Origin: Methylocystis sp. L43
GTDB lineage: Bacteria; Pseudomonadota; Alphaproteobacteria; Rhizobiales; Beijerinckiaceae
Direction of reading: 5' to 3'
NCBI RefSeq assembly: GCF_015709525.1
Contig: NZ_JADNRA010000031.1
Location: 124,001 to 188,000 of the forward strand
Length of the DNA stretch: 64,000 bases
This document shows, piece after piece, positions 28,812-37,844 of this stretch (the first letter of the stretch is position 1; every line of letters begins with the position of its first letter). A program made the position numbers and the translations under genes. The notes beneath the pieces are model-generated. The model did not search any database, had not been told where the DNA came from, and saw nothing but the letters and a program-made list of their open reading frames with translations.

Positions 28812-29539
28812 TTTGAGGTGACTTTCGCCCTGAATGTGTAGCCCATCGACCGAACGGTCTGAATGAGCGCTGGGTCTCGCGGGTCGTCCTCGATCTTTTG
28901 ACGGAGCCGGCTTATCAGGATGTCCACGCTGCGCTCGGTCGTGGATGACGCCTTCAGCTCATCGCGCGAGAATATTTTTCCGGGATTTCGGCAGAGCGTC
29001 AGCAACAGGTCGAATTCCGCGCTCGTGAGGATCACCCGCACGCCGGTCGGACCCAGTAGGCGCCGTGCGGAAGAGTCCAGGAGGAATCCAGAAAAGCTAT
29101 AGGCGCTAAATTGCGGGGACGGTTCAAGATCCGGAGCAGTCCGCCGGAGGACGGCCCCGATGCGCGCGAGCAGTTCACGCGGAACGAAAGGTTTGACCAA
29201 ATAGTCGTCGGCGCCGAGTTCGATTCCAAGTATACGGTCCGTGTCTTCGCCGCGCGCGGTCAGCATGATCAATGGGGGGCTTCCCGTGTTCCGCAAGCGC
29301 ATGCAGATGGAAAATCCATCCTCGTCCGGAAGGTTGACGTCGAGCACGATCAGATCGACCTGCGCGCTCGCGAGAACTTCGTCCATCTGTTTGCCGTCAC
29401 GGGCAAGCATCACCTTAAACCCGTTGTCGCCGAGGTATGTCGATAAGAGCGATCTAATATCCTCGTCGTCCTCTACGACGAGGATCCGCCGCCTATCGGC
29501 CGCGCTTGATGCGGGTGTGTTCAAGGTCAGAGAGTTCAC
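28808..29539 (-). CDS. OmpR-family response regulator
   Basis: The 243-residue protein has a receiver domain with acidic residues in VVEDDED and the phosphoacceptor Asp67 in LDVNLPDEDG, then a winged-helix output domain (RNPGKIFSRDEL, STTERSVDILISRLRQKIE, GYTFRA). It is the partner of the overlapping histidine kinase gene. A 16-residue non-conserved N-terminal extension precedes the receiver; a later start is possible. Confidence 0.93.
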   Translation of the reverse strand: MNSLTLNTPASSAADRRRILVVEDDEDIRSLLSTYLGDNGFKVMLARDGKQMDEVLASAQVDLIVLDVNLPDEDGFSICMRLRNTGSPPLIMLTARGEDTDRILGIELGADDYLVKPFVPRELLARIGAVLRRTAPDLEPSPQFSAYSFSGFLLDSSARRLLGPTGVRVILTSAEFDLLLTLCRNPGKIFSRDELKASSTTERSVDILISRLRQKIEDDPRDPALIQTVRSMGYTFRAKVTSK

Positions 29540-29580
29540 CTACTCGCGGCTTCGAGCCAGCGGCGAGTTCCAAATCGAGA

Positions 29581-29612
29581 GTTCCGCACAGCTGTGTCGA
29601 GATTCTGGCGCG
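29581..29612 (+). repeat. Imperfect direct repeat, copy A
   Basis: The 32-bp stretch starting GTTCCGCACAG and containing GTGTCGAGATTC matches 30612-30643 at 27 of 32 positions in the same orientation. The following ~20 bp (T-rich, GTTTCGTTTTGTT) also resemble copy B. The two copies bracket the sulfotransferase-like gene. Such repeated blocks recall the multiple transposase-binding repeats at the ends of some insertion sequences, but no transposase remains. Confidence 0.55.
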
Positions 29613-29681
29613 GTTGTTTCGTTTTGTTGCGCGCAGCAACGCAGCGAATGACAGCCTCCAATCGTTGGCGTTCTCGCCTCC

Positions 29682-30542
29682 TCACGCCCGCAGGCAGTCT
29701 GAATTCGAACGAACGCTGGCGGCGCTCAAGGAGTCAGCTTCGAAAATAACTTCTGGATAGAACCGTAGCAGAAAATCTCGATATTGATGAAGGACATATA
29801 AGATAACGCCTCTCGGCAAAGCATCTCGCCATTCAGTGCTGCTTCCACAACGATAATGCGACGAGAGATCTATCACGCCCTGTTGCCGGCCGGTCATCGC
29901 GGCGAACGAAAACCTATCAGGATCAGGCATCAGCGCGTTTCTCAAGACCTCCGTTCGAGACAGTTCGCGAAAGAAGTTCGCTGCGTTTGCGGTTATGTCC
30001 TCCATGCGCAATGTAACGATCCGTAAGTCGTCATACTTCCACGAGATCATATCGCACAAAGGACCGTTCGTCTCCGGCTGAAAGTGACGCGATTCCAGAA
30101 ACGCCAAGGTCAAGGCCATGCCGACGTCTTGGTCTACTTCACTCAAAACACTCCTCTGACCAATCAGGAGGTCCCATCCATCGATCGGATGTGTTCGGAG
30201 GTGGGAGTAGTATGCGGAGACGACGACACTCAAAGGATTCCTTATAACGTGCATGCATTGCATGTCCGCAGAAATATGATTCTTTATGCTGAAATAGTCA
30301 GCGTTCAGTACGACAATGACATCATTGCCCGAGTTGAGCGCCATTTCCATAGTATATCCTGACTCTGAGCATTGTCGTCCCCATGGGATCGCGATGTATT
30401 TCAAATTATTCTCGCGACAAATGTCCGCAACAATCGATGTCAACCAGGTCGATGCGCATTTGTGGTGCGTAAATAATGCAAGTTTTTTGCGTTTGTTTAG
30501 CAAGTATCGAATGCGGCAGGCGATATCAAAAGCGTTTATCAC
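29682..30542 (-). CDS. Sulfotransferase-like protein
   Basis: The 286-residue protein has the two PAPS-binding signatures of the sulfotransferase fold: a 5'-phosphosulfate loop at residues 24-34 (FTHHKCASTWL, with a Lys-x-x-Ser/Thr pattern) and the 3'-phosphate motif at 99-114 (VIRNPLSVVVSAYYSH). The C-terminal HYRCGSSTEWRD matches the RKGxxGDW region, although the usual Arg-Lys-Gly reads Arg-Cys-Gly. It may sulfate a surface glycan or lipid made by the nearby glycosyltransferases, but the substrate is unknown. The gene is clearly lower in GC, is flanked by direct repeats and is probably horizontally acquired. Confidence 0.8.
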   Translation of the reverse strand: MINAFDIACRIRYLLNKRKKLALFTHHKCASTWLTSIVADICRENNLKYIAIPWGRQCSESGYTMEMALNSGNDVIVVLNADYFSIKNHISADMQCMHVIRNPLSVVVSAYYSHLRTHPIDGWDLLIGQRSVLSEVDQDVGMALTLAFLESRHFQPETNGPLCDMISWKYDDLRIVTLRMEDITANAANFFRELSRTEVLRNALMPDPDRFSFAAMTGRQQGVIDLSSHYRCGSSTEWRDALPRGVILYVLHQYRDFLLRFYPEVIFEADSLSAASVRSNSDCLRA

Positions 30543-30611
30543 TGTAGTCTCTGATGCCTGGCAGAACAGCTTTATTGCTCACGGCTTGGCCGGGCAAGTG
30601 GACGCGCGAAT

Positions 30612-30643
30612 GTTCCGCACAGGAGTGTCGAGATTCCGGCTGG
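30612..30643 (+). repeat. Imperfect direct repeat, copy B
   Basis: This is the second copy of the repeat at 29581-29612, located just upstream of the sulfotransferase-like gene (70 bp beyond its start). The rest of 30543-30746 contains no supported gene. Confidence 0.55.
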
Positions 30644-30746
30644 CCAGTTTCAGTTTGTTTCTGACAGCTGGGCGGATCTGCATTTATGTGCCGCCATAGA
30701 GAGGTAGATCAGTGCCGCCTCAGATCACTGCGCCGGCGCCGACCGG

Positions 30747-31538
30747 CTAAGGCGAGGGAAACAGCGCATCGCTTTTTCCGGTCAGCCGATAGGCGACGAG
30801 TCCCGCCCACTCATGCACGGCGAATTCCACAAGGCCGAGCGCTTTCGTCGCGAAACGCGGGAATTCGAGTCTGGAGTCGCCGCTGGTGCGATAGTCGACC
30901 GGATAGGCGATCACATCGAAGCCCGCCTGACGGAACACGCCGACGGCGCGCGGCATGTGAATCGCCGAGGTGACGAGCAGCCAGCGCGCGCCGGGCTTGG
31001 GACGAAGCAGTTCGCGCGTGAAGACGGCGTTCTCGTAAGTATTGCGCGAGCGGCGCTCGTAGAGAATGTCGCCCTGGTCCAGTCCGATCTCACGCCAGAA
31101 GCGCTGCACCGCGTCGGCTTCAGAGTAGGGCGAAGCCTGCAGCGCGGCGGAGCCGCCGGTAAAGACGAGACGCGCGCCCGGATATTTGCGCTTCAGCGCG
31201 ATTGGCGCGGTCAGGCGCTCGGCGGCGTCGACCAGCGTCGGACGATTGCGGCTGGCGCTCAGCCGCTCGTCAATCGTCCCGCCGAGCACGATAACGCCGT
31301 CGGGCGCCGGCATATCGTCGGGCGGAGGGGGAAGACGCGCCTCGAGCGGACCCGCAAGGAGACCGCCGAGCGGTCCGAAGGCCATCAGCAGCAAGGCGAA
31401 CGCGCTGACGGTCGAGAGCGCGCGTCCCCAAGTTCGCCAGCGCGAGAACAGCAGCGTCGCGCCAATGACGGCGAGAAAAATGAAAAAGTGGACAGGCGCC
31501 AGAACGAACGCGGAGATTTTCGAGACGATGAAGAACAT
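30747..31538 (-). CDS. YdcF/ElyC-like DUF218 membrane protein
   Basis: The 263-residue protein has two N-terminal membrane spans (~8-30 and ~38-60) and a periplasmic DUF218 domain. Family motifs are visible: DGVIVLGG, VFTGGSA, SRNTYENAVFTRELL and TSAIHMPRAVGVFRQAG. The best-known relative, ElyC of Escherichia coli, affects peptidoglycan and envelope-polysaccharide lipid-carrier balance. The length and two-span topology fit that subgroup better than the shorter SanA type. It is probably monocistronic or shares a transcript with the ETF oxidoreductase gene 104 bp upstream. Confidence 0.85.
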   Translation of the reverse strand: MFFIVSKISAFVLAPVHFFIFLAVIGATLLFSRWRTWGRALSTVSAFALLLMAFGPLGGLLAGPLEARLPPPPDDMPAPDGVIVLGGTIDERLSASRNRPTLVDAAERLTAPIALKRKYPGARLVFTGGSAALQASPYSEADAVQRFWREIGLDQGDILYERRSRNTYENAVFTRELLRPKPGARWLLVTSAIHMPRAVGVFRQAGFDVIAYPVDYRTSGDSRLEFPRFATKALGLVEFAVHEWAGLVAYRLTGKSDALFPSP

Positions 31539-31642
31539 CGGTTCACGCAGATTCCCGGCGCGTCATCGCATGCAAAGCGGCGGAAGCGAAGGCGTTGCGG
31601 ACGGCTTCGCTTCGCCCGTAACGACGCCTTCGCCGCGACCGA

Positions 31643-33325
31643 TCACATATTCGGATAGTTCGGTCCGCCGCCGCCTTCCGGCGGCACCCAGGTGATGTTC
31701 TGCGCCGGGTCCTTGATGTCGCAGGTCTTGCAGTGCACGCAATTTTGCGCGTTGATCACAAAGCGCGGATCGCGGCGCGTCGCCTCATCGGCATAGACGA
31801 CTTCGTAGACGCCCGCCGGGCAATAGAGTCGCGCGGGCTCGCCGTAGATCGGGAGATTGCGCGCGATCGGAATCGCGGGATCAGCAAGCTTCAGATGAAC
31901 CGGCTGATCCTCCTCGTGATTGGTGTTCGAGACGAACACCGAGGACAGCTTGTCGAAGACGACATCGCTGGCGCGCTTCGGGTAGACGATCGGCGTGACT
32001 TCCGAGAGCGGCTTTAAGGTCTCGTAATCGGCCTTGCCGTGCTTGAGCGTGCCAAAGAAGGAAAAGCCGAACAGCTCATTCGTCCACATGTCGAGGCCAA
32101 AGAGCGGCGCGCCGAGATAGGTGCCGTATTTCGACCAGAGCGGCTTGACGTTGCGCACGGGCTTCAAATCGCGGCCGATCTCGGAGGCGCGCCAAGCGGC
32201 GTCATAGGCGTCCACCGCGTCATGCGCGCGGCCTTCGCCGATCGCCGCCGCGATATGTTCGGCGCACAGAATGCCCGAAACAATGGCGTTGTGGGAGCCT
32301 TTGATACGCGGCACGTTCATGAAGCCCGCGGCGCAGCCGACCAGCGCGCCGCCCGGCATGACGAGCTTTGGCACGCTCTGCCACCCGCCCTCCGTCAGCG
32401 CGCGCGCCCCATAGGAAAGACGTTCGCCGCCTTCGAGCGTCGGCGCGATCAGCGGATGCGTCTTGAAGCGCTGAAACTCGTCGAAGGGAGAGAGCGTCGG
32501 ATTTGAATAGTTGAGATGCACGACGAAACCGATCGACACGAGATCGTCGTCGAAATGATAGAGGAAAGAGCCGCCGCCGGTGTCGGCCGCAAGCGGCCAT
32601 CCGAAGGAATGCTGCACAAGTCCATCCTTGTGCTTCTCTTTCGGAATGCGCCAAAGCTCCTTGAAGCCGATGCCGAACTTCTGCGGCTCGCTGTTGGCGC
32701 AAAGGTCGTATTTCGCCAGCAATTGCTTGGTGAGCGAACCGCGCGCGCCTTCGGCGAAGATCGTATATTTGCCTTTGAGCTCCATCCCGCGGGTGCAGCT
32801 GTCTTTCGGTTTGCCGTCGCGGCCCACGCCCATGTCGCCGGTCGCCACGCCGACGATTTCGCCCTTGTCGCCGTAAAGAACTTCGGCGCCGGCGAAACCA
32901 GGATAGATCTCGACGCCGAGGTTTTCGGCTTCCGAGGCGAGAAAGCGCACGACATTGCCGAGCGAGCCGATGAAATTGCCGTGATTGTTCATCAGCCGCG
33001 GCATCAACATATTGGGAATGCGAATGCCGGCCTTTTCCGACAGCAGGAGAAAATGGTCCGTATGCACCTGAGTCTTCAGCGGCGCGTCGTCGCGCGTGCG
33101 CCACTCCGGCAGAAGCCGGTCGAGGCCGATCGGATCGATGACCGCGCCGGAGAGAATATGCGCGCCGGGCTCGGAGCCTTTCTCGATGACGACGACGGAG
33201 AGATCCGGCGCAACTTGCTTCAGGCGAATCGCCGCGGCGAGGCCAGCCGGTCCTGCGCCGACCACGACCACGTCATATTCCATAGATTCGCGTGGCGGCA
33301 GCTCCGTATCTTCAGCCATTTTCAA
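31643..33325 (-). CDS. Electron transfer flavoprotein-ubiquinone oxidoreductase (ETF-QO)
   Basis: The 560-residue protein has the full ETF-QO length. The FAD-binding motif GAGPAG is at 23-28, followed by EKGSEPGAHILSGAV, and the C-terminal 4Fe-4S region has CPAGVYEV and INAQNCVHCKTCDIKDP with four cysteines. It passes electrons from ETF, reduced by acyl-CoA and other dehydrogenases, into the membrane ubiquinone pool. The alternative start at Met3 or Met16 would not affect the domains. A GC-rich hairpin lies about 32 nt upstream of the start. Confidence 0.96.
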   Translation of the reverse strand: MKMAEDTELPPRESMEYDVVVVGAGPAGLAAAIRLKQVAPDLSVVVIEKGSEPGAHILSGAVIDPIGLDRLLPEWRTRDDAPLKTQVHTDHFLLLSEKAGIRIPNMLMPRLMNNHGNFIGSLGNVVRFLASEAENLGVEIYPGFAGAEVLYGDKGEIVGVATGDMGVGRDGKPKDSCTRGMELKGKYTIFAEGARGSLTKQLLAKYDLCANSEPQKFGIGFKELWRIPKEKHKDGLVQHSFGWPLAADTGGGSFLYHFDDDLVSIGFVVHLNYSNPTLSPFDEFQRFKTHPLIAPTLEGGERLSYGARALTEGGWQSVPKLVMPGGALVGCAAGFMNVPRIKGSHNAIVSGILCAEHIAAAIGEGRAHDAVDAYDAAWRASEIGRDLKPVRNVKPLWSKYGTYLGAPLFGLDMWTNELFGFSFFGTLKHGKADYETLKPLSEVTPIVYPKRASDVVFDKLSSVFVSNTNHEEDQPVHLKLADPAIPIARNLPIYGEPARLYCPAGVYEVVYADEATRRDPRFVINAQNCVHCKTCDIKDPAQNITWVPPEGGGGPNYPNM

Positions 33326-33356
33326 TCCCTTTTGCCTTTTCTTGGAGGCATTCTAG

Positions 33357-33383
33357 CCTTTTTGCCGCCGCCGCGGCAAAAGG
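33357..33383. other. GC-rich hairpin in divergent intergenic region
   Basis: The sequences CCTTTTTGCCGC and GCGGCAAAAGG can form an 11-bp stem with one bulged T and a 4-nt loop. It lies between the divergent ETF-QO and HlyD genes. No T-run follows on either strand, so it is not a standard terminator; it would sit in the ETF-QO mRNA leader if transcription starts upstream. Confidence 0.4.
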
Positions 33384-33496
33384 AGTTTCGCCTTCGGGAG
33401 GAGCTTTGTTGGAGGCGCCCTCGCGGCGAGGTTCGCCGCGCGGCGGGATGAGGTGCATAATAAGGCCATGCTCGATCCGCTCTACGCCTACGCCGC

Positions 33497-34486
33497 ATGA
33501 AGCGGCTCGCGGTCTTCATCGCGCTGGCGCTCCTGGCCATCGTCGTTTGGCGCGTCGCCTATCGTCCGGCGATTCCCGCCGACATCTTTCTGGGCTATGT
33601 CGAAGGAGAGATGCTCTACATCGGCCCTCACGAGACCGAGAGGGTCTCGAGCCTTGCGGTTTCGGCTGGCGCCCAGGTAAAAAAGGGCGATCCGCTGTTC
33701 ACGATGTCGACGACGCTTCTCGATCGCGTGCGCGACGAGTCCTCGGCGCGCCTTGCCCAACTCGAGGCGCAAGTCGAAAATCTGCGGGCGGCGATGAATC
33801 GGCCCGAGCAGATCGCGGTTTTGCAAGCCGCGCTGGAGCGCGCCGAAGCCGCTCTCCAATTGTCCCGCGCTGATTATGAGCGGCAGCGAAAGCTCTACGC
33901 CGAAGGCCATGTCGCAAAGGCGGCGCTCGATCGCGCGTCGATGGCCCGCGCGCGCGACCAGGCGAGCGTGAAGGAAGCGCGCCGGCAAGTCGAGGCGGGG
34001 CGCATGGCGAGCCGTTCGCAGGAGATCGAAGCCGCGGAAGCAAGCTTAAAGCAGGCGCGCGCGCAACTCGACGCGCTGAACATCCGCATCACGCGCCAGA
34101 GCGTGGTCGCGCCAGCCGACGGCGTCGTGCAAGACGTTTTTTTCCGCCCCGGCGAGATCGTTAACGCTGGACAGCCGGTCGTCGCGCTATTGCCGCCCGA
34201 GAATCGCAAAGTGCGCTTCTTTGTTTCCGAGCCAGAGCTGCCGAAGATCTCGCTGGGCGAACGCATGCGCGTCACTTGCGACGGCTGCGCCGATGATCTC
34301 TTTGGGCGCGTCAGCTATATCGCCAGCCGGCAGGAATATACGCCCCCCGTGATCTTCAGCGACAAGGAGCGCGCGAAACTCGTTTTTAAGGCCGAAGCGC
34401 GCCTGGAAGGCGCGGCGCGCGCCTTGCCCCTTGGCATGCCGGTCGCGGTCAGGCCGGCGCCCGAGCCGACGGGAACGGCGCAATGA
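33497..34486 (+). CDS. HlyD-family adaptor of ABC-2 exporter
   Basis: The 329-residue protein has an N-terminal membrane anchor (~4-20), a lipoyl domain (VSAGAQVKKGDPLFTM), a long helical hairpin (~75-195, heptad-rich) and the returning lipoyl/barrel segment (APADGVVQDVFFRPGEIVNAGQP). It resembles the YhiI/YbhG adaptors paired with ABC-2 exporters. Two cysteines (TCDGCADD) near residue 261 are unusual. It overlaps the ATPase gene by 4 bp, so the three genes form one operon. Confidence 0.9.
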   Translation: MKRLAVFIALALLAIVVWRVAYRPAIPADIFLGYVEGEMLYIGPHETERVSSLAVSAGAQVKKGDPLFTMSTTLLDRVRDESSARLAQLEAQVENLRAAMNRPEQIAVLQAALERAEAALQLSRADYERQRKLYAEGHVAKAALDRASMARARDQASVKEARRQVEAGRMASRSQEIEAAEASLKQARAQLDALNIRITRQSVVAPADGVVQDVFFRPGEIVNAGQPVVALLPPENRKVRFFVSEPELPKISLGERMRVTCDGCADDLFGRVSYIASRQEYTPPVIFSDKERAKLVFKAEARLEGAARALPLGMPVAVRPAPEPTGTAQ

Positions 34487-35412
34487 GCGTCGACAGCGAC
34501 ATCGCGATCGACGTGCGCGGGCTGACCAAATTCTTCGGCGCCAAGAAGGTCGTCGACAATTTCACGCTGCAGGTGGCGCGTGGTCACATCCAGGGCTTTC
34601 TCGGCCCGAACGGCAGCGGCAAGACGACGACGATCCGCATGATCTGTGGCCTGCTGACGCCCGATTCGGGCGAGGGGAGGTGTCTTGGCTACGACATCCG
34701 CCGCCAGCAGGAGGAGATCAAGCGTTATGTCGGCTACATGACGCAGGGTTTTTCGCTTTATCGCGATCTCACGATTCGCGAAAATCTGGAATTTGTGGCG
34801 CGCGTCTACGGCCTCGAAGCGCCGGAGGACGCGGCTCAAGCGGCGCTGGAGCGCCTGGGGCTCGTCGCGCGCGCCGATCAGCTCGCCGGCGAACTGTCCG
34901 GCGGCTGGAAGCAGCGACTGGCGCTTGGCGCATGCATCCTCCCGGGCCCGTCGCTGCTCCTCCTCGACGAGCCGACCGCGGGCGTCGATCCCAAGGCGCG
35001 CCGCGACTTCTGGGACGAGATCCATCATCTGGCGACGCAAGGCTTAACGGTGCTCGTCTCGACGCACTACATGGACGAAGCGGAGCGCTGTCACCAGATC
35101 GCCTATATCGCCAATGGACGGCTGCTCGCTTCGGGCACGATTCCGGAGATCATCGCCAGCGCGAATCTCTCGACTTGGGTGGTGACGGGCGAGGGCCTCG
35201 ATCCGCTCAGCAGCCAATTGAAACGTCAACCCGGCGTGGACATGGTTGCGCGCTTCGGCTCGGCGCTGCACGTCGGCGGGCGCGATGAAGCCGCGATGGA
35301 GCGCGTCGCGGAGCGCTATAGCGCCGAAGGGCTTCATCATTGGAGACGCGACGAGCCATCGCTCGAAGACGTGTTCATTGATTTGATGACTCGCGCTGGA
35401 GCCGACCAGTGA
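34483..35412 (+). CDS. ABC exporter ATP-binding protein (ABC-2 type)
   Basis: The 309-residue ATPase shows Walker A GPNGSGKTT at 41-49, the Q-loop, signature LSGGWKQRL, Walker B LLLLDEPTAGVD and switch histidine STHYMDEAE. The C-terminal ~80 residues form the regulatory extension typical of ABC-2 exporter ATPases. The start lies in an ATGA overlap with the adaptor gene, and the stop in a GTGA overlap with the permease gene. It energises the permease. Confidence 0.94.
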   Translation: MSVDSDIAIDVRGLTKFFGAKKVVDNFTLQVARGHIQGFLGPNGSGKTTTIRMICGLLTPDSGEGRCLGYDIRRQQEEIKRYVGYMTQGFSLYRDLTIRENLEFVARVYGLEAPEDAAQAALERLGLVARADQLAGELSGGWKQRLALGACILPGPSLLLLDEPTAGVDPKARRDFWDEIHHLATQGLTVLVSTHYMDEAERCHQIAYIANGRLLASGTIPEIIASANLSTWVVTGEGLDPLSSQLKRQPGVDMVARFGSALHVGGRDEAAMERVAERYSAEGLHHWRRDEPSLEDVFIDLMTRAGADQ

Positions 35413-36596
35413 GCACGCAGGAAGGCCTGCCGCGCGTCGTTCCCCGTCCGGCGCGACGCGGCGCGCTCGCCCAGTCCTGGCAGCGTTTCGTCGCGATGTT
35501 CGTCAAGGAGTTCATTCAGCTTCGGCGCGACCGGCCGACCTTTGCGATGATCGTCGGCATTCCGATCATTCAGCTGATGCTCTTTGGATATGCGATTAAC
35601 ACCGATCCCAAACATCTGCCGACGGCCGTGCTGACGGGCGACGACAGCCCGATCGCGCGCGCGCTGATCGGCGCCTTGCGCGCCACCGATTATTTCAACA
35701 TCAAATATGTCGCGCGCGGTGAGGCCGACGCCGACAAATTGATCCTCTCGAACAAGGTGCAGTTCGTCATTCAAATTCCGCCCGATTTCTCTCGCCAGCT
35801 CATCCGCGGCGAAAAACCGGGGCTGCTTCTCATCGCCGACGCCACGGACCCGACGGCGACCTCGGGCGCGGTCGCCGCCGCGCTCGGCGCCGCGAATCAG
35901 GCGCTCGACCGTGAACTGACCGGACCGCTGGCGTCGCTTGCGCAGAACGCGCCGCCTTACGAGATCCGCGTGCATCGGCGCTACAATCCGGCTGGAGAGA
36001 CGCGCCGCAACATCGTGCCCGGACTGATCGGCACGATTTTGACCATGACGATGCTGATGTATACGGCGATGTCGGTCACGCGCGAAATCGAACGCGGAAC
36101 GATGGAGGCCTTGCTCGCCATGCCGGTGCGCCCGGTCGAGATCATGCTCGGCAAGATCGCGCCTTATGTGGTCGTCGGCGCCGTGCAGATGTCGACGATC
36201 CTCATCGTCGCTTCCTTGTTGTTTCAGGTGCCGGTGGTCGGTTCGCTCTTCACGCTCAGCGTGCTGACTCTGCTTTTTATCGTCGCAAATCTGTCGGTGG
36301 GCTACACTTTCTCGACCGTCGCGGTAAATCAGCTGCAGGCGATGCAGATGACCTTCTTCTTTTTTCTGCCGAGCATGCTTCTGTCGGGCTTCCTTTTTCC
36401 TTTCCACGGGATGCCGATGTGGGCGCAATATACGGGTGAGGCGCTGCCGCTTACCCATTATCTGCGCATTGTGCGCTCGGTGATGTTGAAGGGCTCTAAC
36501 TTCGGCGATCTCGCCGTCGACGCCGGCGCGCTTGCGGCCTTCACGCTTGTTGCGATGAGCGTCGCGGTGATGCGGTTCCGGCAGACGCTGGACTGA
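35409..36596 (+). CDS. ABC-2 type transporter permease
   Basis: The gene starts with GTG. The 395-residue permease has an N-terminal span (~45-65) with the preceding FVKEFIQLRRDRPT motif, a large extracytoplasmic domain and five C-terminal spans, including the conserved ITREIERGTMEALL-like segment (VTREIERGTMEALLAMPVR). This matches the YhhJ/YbhS/YbhR family of drug or lipid exporters. With the HlyD-type adaptor it probably forms an envelope-spanning efflux system; the substrate is unknown. Confidence 0.92.
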   Translation: MSTQEGLPRVVPRPARRGALAQSWQRFVAMFVKEFIQLRRDRPTFAMIVGIPIIQLMLFGYAINTDPKHLPTAVLTGDDSPIARALIGALRATDYFNIKYVARGEADADKLILSNKVQFVIQIPPDFSRQLIRGEKPGLLLIADATDPTATSGAVAAALGAANQALDRELTGPLASLAQNAPPYEIRVHRRYNPAGETRRNIVPGLIGTILTMTMLMYTAMSVTREIERGTMEALLAMPVRPVEIMLGKIAPYVVVGAVQMSTILIVASLLFQVPVVGSLFTLSVLTLLFIVANLSVGYTFSTVAVNQLQAMQMTFFFFLPSMLLSGFLFPFHGMPMWAQYTGEALPLTHYLRIVRSVMLKGSNFGDLAVDAGALAAFTLVAMSVAVMRFRQTLD

Positions 36597-36645
36597 CGTT
36601 GACGACGCAATTTTCGGCGGCCTAACATTGGCGCGGAGACGAACA

Positions 36646-36849
36646 ATGTCGGAAACCCAAGACGCGGAAACGCGATTTAACATCATCATGAAAATCGCCG
36701 CCGTCGCCGCGGTGGTGCTGACCGGCTATTACATCTGGTCTTTCTTCGTCAGCAGTCGCTACGAGGCGCTCTGCGGCGGCTCCTATTGGGAGCTCGACAA
36801 AAAACAAATCGACTCCTGTCTCGACAGGAAAAAGGAACTCGAGAAGTAG
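36646..36849 (+). CDS. Small membrane protein, 67 aa
   Basis: The 67-residue protein has one membrane span (~14-36) and a short outer domain with two cysteines (ALCGGSYWELDKKQIDSCLD). A GGAGA ribosome site precedes the ATG at 36646; the upstream in-frame ATG at 36628 lacks one. It follows the ABC-2 permease by 49 bp on the same strand and may be an accessory to it. I recognise no family. Confidence 0.68.
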   Translation: MSETQDAETRFNIIMKIAAVAAVVLTGYYIWSFFVSSRYEALCGGSYWELDKKQIDSCLDRKKELEK

Positions 36850-36887
36850 AGCAGTTCCGCATCGCGCGTCGCCCTACGCCCCTTAGA

Positions 36888-37844
36888 TTAGAAAAGAAAG
36901 GCGAGGCTCTGCGCAAAAAAGCCTGCGAACAGCAGCAGACCCGCGTCGCGATTGGAGCGGAACAGGCGCAGAGCGGTGATCGGCGCCACATCTTGTCGGG
37001 TCTGCGCGGTTTGCCATGCGAGATGCGCCGCATAGGCGATGACCCCGAGATAGGCGAGCCATCCGCCGCCCGCCAGAAAAACGGCGAAGGCGGCGCATGC
37101 GGCGGACACGGCGTAGAGCGCGCCGACCGCCAATTGCACGCGCGGACCGAACAATCTCGCCGTGGAGCGCACGCCGACGATCGCGTCGTCACGCAAGTCC
37201 TGAAGCGCGTAAATCGTGTCGAAGCCGATTGTCCATGAGATCGCCGCCGCATAGAGAAAAAGCGCCGGCGCGCCGAATTCGCCCGTGCACGCCGTCCAGC
37301 CGAGCAGCGCGCCATAGGCGAAGGCCAATCCGAGAATGGCTTGCGGCCAGGACGTGAAGCGCTTCGCGAAGGGATAAATCAGCACGATCAGCGGAGAGAT
37401 CAGTCCAAGGGCGATCGTGAGCCCGTTGAACGACAAAAGCACCGCGAGGCCGACGAGGCATTGGGCGACGAGGAAGCGCACCGCCGCCGCGGGCGTCGCG
37501 CGACCGCTCGCGAGCGGTCGCAGGCGCGTGCGCTCGACCTTGGCGTCGATCTCGCGATCAACGTAATCATTATAGGTCGAGCCGGCGCCCCGCATGGCGA
37601 CGGCGCCGACAAAGAAGAGCGCCAAATGCCAGACGTTGGGGCCTTGGCGCAGCGACGCGGAGGCGAGCGCGCTCGATTCCCAGCAGGGAAGCAGCAGCAG
37701 CCACCAGCCGATCGGCCGGTCGAGGCGCGCAAGCTGGACATAGGGCAGGAACGCGGCCGGCGCGCGGCGCAGCAAAGGATGGTCTGTGACGGCGTCGGGC
37801 AGCGCGGTCGTTCCCGCCGAATCGCCGCTTGGCCTTACGCTCAC
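36888..37844 (-). CDS. ubiA: 4-hydroxybenzoate polyprenyltransferase
   Basis: The 318-residue integral membrane protein has about eight spans and both aspartate-rich prenyl-diphosphate motifs of UbiA: NDYVDREIDAKVERT near residue 93 and DTIYALQDLRDD near 210. It attaches a polyprenyl chain to 4-hydroxybenzoate in ubiquinone synthesis. The N-terminal LPYVQLARLDRPIGWWLLLLP is typical of alphaproteobacterial UbiA. It overlaps the upstream small periplasmic protein gene by 4 bp. Confidence 0.95.
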   Translation of the reverse strand: MSVRPSGDSAGTTALPDAVTDHPLLRRAPAAFLPYVQLARLDRPIGWWLLLLPCWESSALASASLRQGPNVWHLALFFVGAVAMRGAGSTYNDYVDREIDAKVERTRLRPLASGRATPAAAVRFLVAQCLVGLAVLLSFNGLTIALGLISPLIVLIYPFAKRFTSWPQAILGLAFAYGALLGWTACTGEFGAPALFLYAAAISWTIGFDTIYALQDLRDDAIVGVRSTARLFGPRVQLAVGALYAVSAACAAFAVFLAGGGWLAYLGVIAYAAHLAWQTAQTRQDVAPITALRLFRSNRDAGLLLFAGFFAQSLAFLF

